Positions 44,901 to 56,900 of a stretch of DNA of 64,000 nucleotides are shown here, piece by piece. Source of the stretch: Bugulina stolonifera (taxonomy: Eukaryota; Bryozoa; Gymnolaemata; Cheilostomatida; Bugulidae). The position numbers and the translations under genes are program-made. The notes beneath the pieces were generated by a model. The model ran no database searches and was not told the DNA's origin. It worked only from the letters and a program-made list of their open reading frames with translations. Position 1 is the first letter of the stretch. The number at the start of each line of letters is the position of its first letter. The stretch is taken from NCBI GenBank assembly GCA_935421135.1, contig OW285196.1, positions 13,513,001 through 13,577,000 on the forward strand. Direction: 5' to 3'.

Positions 44901-47900
44901 CTACTAGATAGTGGAGTGTCTCCATACCAGACTACACTACTGTAAACTGATAATGTAAACAGGAAGCTTTGAATGATAGAGAGAGAATAACTCCTTTACC
45001 TGCATGTGGAAGAATTTCACACAGAATTCCTGCTCAGCCACACCAATAGGAGACAACTCTGCAAACACCTTCTCAATCATCTAAAGATGGAATGTAACAC
45101 AGTAGATATAGTAAGTACAGCTATAGAGTATGACTATATATGACACATTAGATATAGTAAATACAGCTATAGAGTATGACTACATATATAACACAGTAGA
45201 CATAGTAAGTACAGCTATAGAGTATGACTATATATAGCACAGTAGATATAGTAAATACAGGTACAGAGTATGACTATATATAACACATTAGATATAGTAA
45301 GTACAGCTACAGAGTATGACTATATATAACACAGTAGACATAGTAAGTACAGCTACAGAGTATGACTATATATAACACAGTAGATATAGTAAGTACAGCT
45401 ATAGAGTATGACTATATATAACACATTAGATATAGTAAGTACAGCTATAGAGTATGACTATATATAACACATTAGACATAGTAAATACAGCTATAGAGTA
45501 TGACTATATATAGCACATTAGATATAGTAAGTACAGGTACAGAGTATGACTATATATAACACAGTAGACATAGTAAGTACAGCTACAGAGTATGACTATA
45601 TATAACACAGTAGATATAGTAAGTACAGCTATAGAGTATGACTATATATAACACATTAGATATAGTAAGTACAGCTATAGAGTATGACTATATATAACAC
45701 ATTAGACATAGTAAATACAGCTATAGAGTATGACTATATATAGCACATTAGATATAGTAAGTACAGGTACAGAGTATGACTATATATAGCACATTAGATA
45801 TAGTAAATACAGGTACAGAGTATGACTATATATAACACAGTAGATATAGTAAGTACAGCTACAGAGTATGACTATATATAACACAGTAGATATAGTAAGT
45901 ACAGCTATAGAGTATGACTATATATAACACATTAGACATAGTAAATACAGCTATAGAGTATGACTATATATAGCACATTAGATATAGTAAGTACAGGTAC
46001 AGAGTATGACTATATATAACACAGTAGATATAGTAAGTACAGCTATAGAGTATGACTATATATAACACATTAGACATAGTAAATACAGCTATAGAGTATG
46101 ACTATATATAACACTGTAGATATAGTAAGTACAGCTATAGAGTATGACTATATATAACACAGCAGACATAGTAAATACAGGTACAGAGTATGACTATATA
46201 TAGCACATTAGATATAGTAAGTACAGCTACAGAGTATGACTATATATAACACAGTAGACATAGTAAGTACAGCTACAGAGTATGACTATATATAACACAG
46301 TAGATATAGTAAATACAGCTATAGAGTATGACTATATATGACACAGTAGACATAGTAAGTACAGCTATAGAGTATGACTATATATAACACAGCAGACATA
46401 GTAAATACAGGTACAGAGTATGACTATATATAGCACATTAGATATAGTAAGTACAGCTACAGAGTATGACTATATATAACACAGTAGACATAGTAAGTAC
46501 AGCTACAGAGTATGACTATATATAACACAGTAGATATAGTAAATACAGGTACAGAGTATGACTATATATAACCAGTGCTCAAAGTGTATGGGAGGTCTTA
46601 CAGGCTCTGATATAGGGTTGGAGGGGGGTGCGGGGGGGGGTGGGGTGCGGGCACCCCCCGCCTAGCCCGCGCAGCGGAAAATTTCAAAAATTCAACATCT
46701 TACAAGCAAGCTGAAGTATATTTTAGGGGCAAGATATGACTTATTTGGGAGATGAATTAATATTTAATATTAATATTTTCATAATAATAACCATCATATA
46801 TCATTAATAATAATAATAGTTTATCAAAAAGGGCATTTTTTATTATTAATAAAAAATACAGAAAGTGACAAAAACTCAGGACAGCCACCAAACAAATATT
46901 GCTAGCTCATCTGCCAGCAGCCTTACAAATTTCCGTTGACTTCTACCACTACAGTAGGCCTACATTACTACAACCACTATTACTATTTTTATTATTAGCA
47001 ATAATAATAATTACTATTATCATCATTATTCTAACAACAATGATAATTTTATTATTATTATCATAATTATATTAATATTTATACATCATATGATGATGAT
47101 CATCATCATTATGATTGACTATCCAATTTGCTCATCTCATCATAAGGATGATCATGATGACTACCAAAAAAATCACAAAAGAAAATTAGATAGTACACAG
47201 GGCCACATAGAACATTTTGGAACTTTAAAAACGACTGACTCACTTAGTTGACCAGCTTTGCAAACTTGACTGCATAAAGAGCAGCTGCTACAATAGTTTT
47301 CGGTGAAAAATTAATTAGTAATTTACTGATTGAAACTCGAGAGTATGGAAAGAAAACAAGTTCAACTTATTCCGGAAATAAAGCATAAGCTGTTCCCTGC
47401 ACTGAAAGGTCTAGCTATTTACAATTGCTTATCACGATGACCAAAAGGGGATTTACTCAACATTGCTGCGCCCTTAGCTTTGTCGTTAAACTAATACTAT
47501 CACGCGATTTCTTATGAGCAACGTGCCAGACTCTTGATTGTTTTCGACTTTCCCAGCATCTGCGTATGGGAAAACCCAACTTTGGCGCATTATCTTGTTA
47601 GGGCTCGGCGAGCCTAGAAGAAAGCCGTGACGATTTCTTACAGGCTCGCCGAGCCTGAGCGAGCCGGTACACTTTGAGCACTGTATATAACACAGTAGAC
47701 ATAGTAAGTACAGCTACAGAGTATGACTATATATAACACAGTAGATATAGTAAATACAGGTACAGAGTATGACTATATATAGCACATTAGATATAGTAAG
47801 TACAGCTACAGAGTATGACTATATATAACACAGTAGACATAGTAAGTACAGCTACAGAGTATGACTATATATAACGCAGTAGATATAGTAAATACAGCTA

Positions 47901-50900
47901 TAATAATAATGCATGATTACTGTGAATGGATGAAGCCGAAGAAGCTGCTCCGATTGGCCTGAGTTGCACCAATAGAAAGAGTGAATTTGTACACAAGGCT
48001 GCATAACTCCTTGCTTAATCTGGACTGTGTTTGGATGTGGGGGACGGATAGATTTTGGTCAGAGTAAACCATCTCTACTTCCACCATCTTTTGATTAGTA
48101 GTAGATGTAACATTCACCCAAACAGCTAATTCAAATAATAATACCTTATTGAACGCTTGCCTAGCTTGTTTATCTACCGTCTGTTGCCTTGGATCTATAC
48201 TCTGTAAGCTCTCTGTAGAACCTGCGCTATGTTTGACAGAGAGAGCCGATGACATGTGCTTGGACTCCTTGTCCTATTCGAAGTTTAACAGCCTCCAGGA
48301 AGTCCCTGATCTCCCTCTCGTACACAGACTTAAGCGACTCACTGTATGTCTAAAGGTCAGAGGCTATTCAAAACAAGTATTAGCCAATGAAATGTGACAT
48401 ACATGTATAATACAATATCAGCCAATCAACGAGAGTGTAGGTCAAGTACTTGTAGAATCACTAATGACAGGTGAATGAGTAATTCTATAATGCATTGTGG
48501 GATACTGTAGGCACCATACATGTACATTAGAACTGTTACTGACAGTAGAGAGGTTATATAATAATGTTCTATCCTCAGACCACACAAGTAACATCGAGTA
48601 CTAAATAACATTGGAGTTATGTTATTCTGTGCTATGGGAACACAACTCCCAGTAGAAGGTAAATTTATAATCCATCATGTTCAAAACAGTGAACGATCCT
48701 TGTATTTTGAGCATGCATTTATTGCACCAGAGTATTAGTATAGATGACTTACATTCTGGAGGTTGTGGAACTTGGCAGGGTCGACCCTCCCAAGCCATAA
48801 CATTAGACCTGTGTATGGGAGGTCTCTGTGCTGGTTGTGGTGGTTCTGAATCCTCAACTCTCCAGAACGGAGGGTACCATGGAGGGCATTATCTGTCAGG
48901 CAAAAGGTGTATTAAATTATCACTGCACACATACGCATGAGCTGCATATATAGCCTAATGTTTTAAATAGATGTAGTTAGATAATATGGCACAAATACTA
49001 AAACATTCAGAACAGATGCATATGATGTGGTGCACAGACTGTATGTAGAGAAGCATCAGCATAAGTGACTATATATCACAATCATGTACCTACCTGGTTC
49101 CGATTTGGGATGAAACAACAATTGATGGATACATTTCTAAAGCTACAACTATACACTAGATACAGGATATGTACTACTATCTACACTATAACCTATAGGA
49201 TCGGAGGTCAAGGCACAGCCATATTGTTTGACGGAAACTACTGCTTGTACGAGCGAATCAGTGGACTTGGTTCTCAACAACTATACAGTATTAATCAATA
49301 CGCTATGTGAAAGTGTAGATAGCAAGGAGTGAGTTCATTAGCTGGCACCATTGAAGGCAGCACATGGAAACACCCACAACACCACACAGTAATAAAGTCA
49401 AGACAAGATCCGATACACAACGTCATAAAAACTTCAAGGTAAGACTGGGTTTCAGGATTCAAGTCACTTTCCTTAAAATTCGTCTATTGCATGTTAGGGT
49501 TATAATATTTGAAATCACAGCACTGCAAGCTTTTCATAATTCATATGATTTGTATTATCATGCATTTGAAATAAGTATGAGCAGCAGACTCTTGGACTAA
49601 TCTTACTATGGAATGAGATTCGCATGTCTACAAGTACAATCACTAACTAATAAGGAGTTATGTTCCCACTGCTAAAATAATCCCATGAGTAGACAACTTT
49701 TATTATGAATTGTTAATTATACAGTCCATTGCATTGTGAGAGAGTTGACTGAAATACAATTAACAGTGTTGTGTATCTATAGGTGAGCGGTAGATTAGAA
49801 AATCAGTGTGTGGGAAGTTAGGTGGTATTACACTGAACTATCAATCAATTCCTAGGGCTGACCTCACACTACTCAAACACTCAGATAGTCCTCTGTCTTC
49901 CAACTTATACAAGAGACCAACAGGTCTGAATTGGTCTGAAGTGCCTTTGTTACGAATGTATATATGTGACCTCTGTGCTTAGGTCCAAGTTCGTACCAGT
50001 TACTCTAGTTACTCCAGTTACCCAGTTTCATTGGGAACTAGGGTAGGAGATTCCTAGGTAGTCGTATAGATCACTATCAAGAATGCAGGGCATATAAGCA
50101 GAAAAATACTTGTATTGAACACCAAACTACGGGATACCACAGTATACCATCCTCTATTTGAAATCTCAAAATGGGTTAAAATATACCAAGAAAAAGACAG
50201 CGTTTGATGTGATCTCCACTGGGTTTGGCTGATCCAAAAGCTCCCTAACGGCTATGCCTACCACATGTACAGTGTACATTTATTTTTCTGTGTAATCAAT
50301 GATGACCAAGGCCGTCACCTTACGTCACACCAGGTTTACTGTATTCACCGATCCATTGCACATGGACACTGACTACAATACTATTTATTTTATAATAAAT
50401 GTGTCGTAATTAAAGAGTTACAGAGTGATATGATTAGGAGTTGTCAATACTTGAACACTAGTACTGTTAGTAGGAGTACATTATACAATAATGCTGCAGT
50501 TGAGTAGATGTGACATGATTGGTTAAATACACCAGCTAGTGCTATATAATACAGTGTATACGAGTGAATAGATAGTATTCAGTGTAGACTGGGATACAGG
50601 AATAGAGAAGGAAATAAGCAGCAAAGGGACAGAGATGTAATGTTTCAGTAGACGTAGATGCATGCAGTGACAAGAGTGGACAATCGTGTACATGTACATG
50701 CGTATGTAAGTTATTGTTAGATGAGAAAATAACAAAAATTTGTAAAACTGGCAATCGAATAAAAAACTAAAACTGAACTAAAGTAGAACAGCTACTACAT
50801 GTAAGTAGCCCATATGAGTACTAAACAGTATGAATATGAATATTGAATATTATGTTAACATTCTAGATCACTGAGATAGAGAGATAGAATATATTTTACT

Positions 50901-53900
50901 CAGCTACCAAACATTGGAGACCAGGTTACTCACAACAGAACATACTGACAGTTTACTACCACAACACAGACGATGTATAATAGCTGGTGAGTACTATGTA
51001 CTGGAACCAGTAATTATGGTAGCATATCAGTAGTTATATCTACCATATGCTCATATATATTACACCATCTTACACTGTCATGTACATGTAAATACTATCC
51101 AGTTTATTAGTAATTAATATTGTTAAAAATAATTATTGTATAATTTCAGGTTTTATACAGAATCAGGTGCCTGTTGATATAAAGTGAAAGTTACACTACA
51201 AAGCAGAACGACGGCAATGATATGTATAATATACACAAGGTATACTGACACATTCAATCAAACATTTGAATAAATTATTAAAATAACTCATTTATGTTAT
51301 TATTTTACATGCATTACAGTCCATTTCTTCTGTAATCAACTAATCAGACGTTTACACTGAGATCTTGTAATCTTTATAGCACAATGTCTATTCATAAACG
51401 AGGTTGAAATATTAGGATGAATAAAGGCCTACAATGTAGATCAGGAACACAGCCTACACTTTTACAGGTTGTTTAAGACACATTTAGACTGAGATCTATG
51501 TTTCCTTTACAGTAGGAATGAATAGATGATGGAAGAGTATGTCAGAGAATTAGAGGTACTTCAGGTAGAACATTTAGAGAAAGCTAAAAAGAATGGAGAC
51601 TGGATGGACTATATTAAGGTGAGAATAACAATCAGTATAATAGATTATATGATCAACTCACTATCACTCTGATTCTACATTTACATTCACTTACTCATTG
51701 GTATAATGTAGACTAAAAATTCAATATTTTAATTTATTAATTATATCGTAAAAAACAAAGTCACAATATTATGGACCAAACTAATAATAAAAATAATATG
51801 AAGACTGGAGCAGGCAAGTGGAAATTACAGCTGGAGCAGTTTATACCTGTAAACCAGTTCTATCCAGTGTCAGTTCACCCAGACGATGGCAATGTGCCAG
51901 CTAACCTCTACCAATAGGGCCTATGACTTTGGTGAATTGATACTACGTATATATCCATGATTAGTTTCACATAAGTTATGGTGAAAATAAGTACCATGAC
52001 AATTTCCATGTATATACAGTACATGGACATTGCACATTGTCACAGAGAGCTACAGTCATTGATAAAACTACATGTTATATAATTATGACAACTTCTTCTG
52101 CTGTTATAATAAAATTTACAGTGGCTTTTTCTAAAATAATTCTAGTCCACATAAGATTACAGGTTATGCTAGGCTATGATAGGCTTATACTCTTGTAGAG
52201 TAGACTGGAAAATAATATGCAAGCCTAAGTTTATAGAAATATAGAAAAGCTTATATAAACAATGAATAAAGCCAATCTATGCTGTTGCTAGACTCTAGTC
52301 TTTACAAACAGAAATAAATAAAACTCTTGAATCGACACTTAGGCCTATATATTATGGTAGTTTATTCATCAGTTCATGATAACTTTTGTATTTACTTATT
52401 TGTCTTCACCTAGTGTGAAATTTAGCTCAATAGGCTGTCATTAAACATTAAATTGCTGTTATTCCATTAAATACATGTACATTGTATATCTTGCATTTTC
52501 AACCTATTGTCTGCAATTATTTCTATTGGATTAGTCTATTATTATATTAATGAATAACACTATTGTTTATATATTACATGTAATTATTATGATTTATAAC
52601 AAGCCTAAACAGAGCCAAGAATGTATACATAGACTGGGATATGTTCTTATGTAACAAGAAAACTATACATTTGTCATTATAACACTAGAATACAATGTAT
52701 ATACCTAGTAGAGCACTAGAATACAATATATATACCTAGTAGAGCACTAGAATACAATGTATATACCTAGTAGAGTACTAGAATACAATGTATATAGTAG
52801 AGTACTAGAATACAATGTATATAGTAGAGCACTAGAATACAATGTATATACCTAGTAGAGCACTAGAATACAATGTATATACCTAGTAGAGCACTAGAAT
52901 ACAATGTATATACCTAGTAGAGTACTAGAATACAATGTATATACCTAGTAGAGTACTAGAATACAATGTATATACCTAGTAGAGCACTAGAATACAATGT
53001 ATTTAGTAGAGCACTAGAATACAATGTATATACCTAGTAGAGCACTAGAATACAATGTATATACCTAGTAGAGCACTAGAATACAATGTATATATCTAGT
53101 AGAGCACTAGAATACAATGTATATACCTAGTAGAGTACTAGAATACAATGTATATACCTAGTAGAGCACTAGAATACAATGTATATACCTAGTAGAGCAC
53201 TAGAATACAATGTATATACCTAGTAGAGTACTAGAATACAATATATATAGTAGAGCACTAGAATACAATATATATACCTAGTAGAGCACTAGAATACAAC
53301 GTATATACCTAGTAGAGCACTAGAATACAATGTATATAGTAGAGCACTAGAATACAATATATATACCTAGTAGAGCACTAGAATACTATGTATATACCTA
53401 GTAGAGCACTAGAATACAATGTATATAGTAGAGCACTAGAATACAATATATATACCTAGTAGAGCACTAGAATACTATGTATATACCTAGTAGAGCACTA
53501 GAATACTATGTATATACCTAGTAGAGCACTAGAATACAATGTATATAGTAGAGTACTAGAATACAATGTATATACCTAGTAGAGTACTAGAATACAATGT
53601 ATATACCTAGTAGAGCACTAGAATACAATGTATTTAGTAGAGCACTAGAATACAATGTATATACCTAGTAGAGCACTAGAATACAATGTATATACCTAGT
53701 AGAGCACTAGAATACAATGTATATATCTAGTAGAGCACTAGAATACAATGTATATACCTAGTAGAGTACTAGAATACAATATATATACCTAGTAGAGCAC
53801 TAGAATACAATGTATATACCCAGTAGAGTACTAGAATACAATATATATAGTAGAGCACTAGAATACAATATATATACCTAGTAGAGCACTAGAATACAAC

Positions 53901-56900
53901 GTATATACCTAGTAGAGCACTAGAATACAATGTATATAGTAGAGCACTAGAATACAATATATATACCTAGTAGAGCACTAGAATACTATGTATATACCTA
54001 GTAGAGCACTAGAATACTATGTATATACCTAGTAGAGCACTAGAATACAATGTATATAGTAGAGCACTAGAATACAATGTATATACCTAGTAGAGCACTA
54101 GAATACAATGTATATACCTAGTAGAGCACTAGAATACAATGTATATACCTAGTAGAGCACTAGAATACAATGTATATACCTAGTAGAGCACTAGAATACA
54201 ATGTATATAGTAGAGCACTAGAATACAATGTATATATCTAGTAGAGTACTAGAATACAATGTATATACCTAGTAGAGTACTAGAATACAATGTATATACC
54301 TAGTAGAGCACTAGAATACAATGTATATACCTAGTAGAGCACTAGAATACAATGTATATACCTAGTAGAGCACTAGAATACAATGTATAGTAGAGCACTA
54401 GAATACAATATATATATACCTAGTAGAGTACTAGAATACAATGTATATACCTAGTAGAGCACTAGAATACAATGTATATACCTAGAATACAATGTATATA
54501 CCTAGTAGAGCACTAGAATACAATGTATATACCTAGTAGAGCACTAGAATACAATGTATATACCTAGTAGAGCACTAGAATACAATGTATATAGTAGAGC
54601 ACTAGAATACAATGTATATACCTAGTAGAGCACTAGAATACAATGTATATACCTAGTAGAGCACTAGAATACAATGTATATACCTAGTAGAGTACTAGAA
54701 TACAACGTATATACCTAGTAGAGCACTAGAATACAATGTATATAGTAGAGCACTAGAATACAATGTATATACCTAGTAGAGCACTAGAATACAATGTATA
54801 TACCTAGTAGAGTACTAGAATACAATGTATATACCTAGTAGAGCACTAGAATACAATATATATACCTAGTAGAGTACTAGAATACTATGTATATACCTAG
54901 TAGAGCACTAGAATACAATGTATATAGTAGAGCACTAGAATACAATGTATATATCTAGTAGAGTACTAGAATACAATGTATATACCTAGTAGAGTACTAG
55001 AATACAATGTATATACCTAGTAGAGCACTAGAATACAATGTATATACCTAGTAGAGCACTAGAATACAATGTATAGTAGAGCACTAGAATACAATGTATA
55101 TACCTAGTAGAGCACTAGAATACAATGTATATACCTAGTAGAGCACTAGAATACAATGTATATACCTAGTAGAGTACTAGAATACAACGTATATACCTAG
55201 TAGAGCACTAGAATACAATGTATATAGTAGAGCACTAGAATACAATGTATATACCTAGTAGAGCACTAGAATACAATGTATATACCTAGTAGAGTACTAG
55301 AATACAATGTATATACCTAGTAGAGCACTAGAATACAATGTATATAGTAGAGCACTAGAATACAATGTATAAACCTAGTAGAGCACTAGAATACAATGTA
55401 TATAGTAGAGCACTAGAATACAGCGTATATACCTAGTAGAGTACTAGAATACAATGTATATACCTAGTAGAGCACTAGAATACAATGTATATAGTAGAGC
55501 ACTAGAATACAATGTATATACCTAGTAGAGTACTAGAATACAATGTATATACCTAGTAGAGCACTAGAATACAATGTATATAGTAGAGCACTAGAATACA
55601 ATGTATATACCTAGTAGAGCACTAGAATACAATGTATATACCTAGTAGAGCACTAGAATACAATGTATATAGTAGAGCACGTAAGTTGTAGGACGTGTTT
55701 ATGCATGTAACCAGCTAGGTATGCATATTATATATAATATAATATAATATAATATATAACACAACGTGGTACTACATGTAAAAGGGCATCTGATTTAAAA
55801 GGCATAGAGCCTTGAGATAAGTCTAGATAAATGACTAGACAGGGAGACTTGAAAAGCAGATAACATGTAAAGGCATCTATCAGGTGCAATGTATCTGCTC
55901 CTGACAAAGTATGTCCATGAACTGTAGGCAGTAGACTATCTCATAGCATATCCTGCACCAGTAGAATACATAAAGTATACCCATATACACCACCTAACTT
56001 ACATAGCTCAATGTCTGCTTCCATACAGCTCTGCAGTGCCATAGCAGCTTCAGTACAGGCATGTATACCTTTCGCAGATGAGAGATCAATGTTTTTCAAT
56101 GCCCTCTGGTGGTCATGTGACAGATCCAGGTTTTTCTGTACGAAACAATGTACTAGAAGAGTTACACCAGTGCCTAGTTGATTAATATACTGTAGCATGT
56201 AGGACTGCTATTGTAAAGTAACACTGATGATGGAGATGATAGATGTTTGTACTATTCAACTAGATTTCCCTACACTCAACTATAGTATAACAAAGGATCA
56301 ATGGACACATATATTTTAATATGTATAATTATTATTTATATACACCTATCTTTTATACCACTAGTATAATATAACAAATAACATCACAAAGCATAACTAT
56401 ACGTTACCATACAATACTAAATCTACCACCAATGGATTGGGAGTGTTTATACTATATAAATATGTTACTAGACAATACCGAACCTACCACTAGTGTGCTG
56501 AGAGTGTCTATACTATATCAATATGTTACCATACAATACTAAATCTACCACCAATGGATTTGGAGTGTTTATACTATATCAATATGTTACTAGACAATAC
56601 TAAACCTACCACTAGTGTGCTGAGGGTGTCTATAAGGCTCTCAGGGTTCGACTCATGGACTTTCATCATATCATCCTTGTCTTTCATTCTCTCCATTTCT
56701 TCCTTCACTACCTGGGAGATCGAGACGGTTAGTGAGATCATAGGGAGACAACTCCAAATAATGACCAGTATGGATACACAGCATGACAAATTTAAATATG
56801 GGTGAGAAAATATGTGATGTACTTTGGGAGCAAATTCATGCAAAACATACTGACTGAACAAAAAAATTGGAGGACAAATGCTAACCACAATTTGTTTCAT

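Noticed and set aside
47917..48255. 112-codon minus-strand ORF as a separate gene
   Set aside because: Its N-terminal third is EXOC1 exon 48145-48349; the rest reads through the donor into the intron.
48145..48349. A 16-nt intron (GTTAAACTTCGAATAG) restoring the EXOC1 frame
   Set aside because: It would restore frame, but the translated bases (KLRI) align with conserved EXOC1 residues, so a one-base insertion is simpler.
52680..55680. CRISPR-like regular array
   Set aside because: Units of 25-31 bp are directly tandem with no unique spacers, and the context is a eukaryotic intron.
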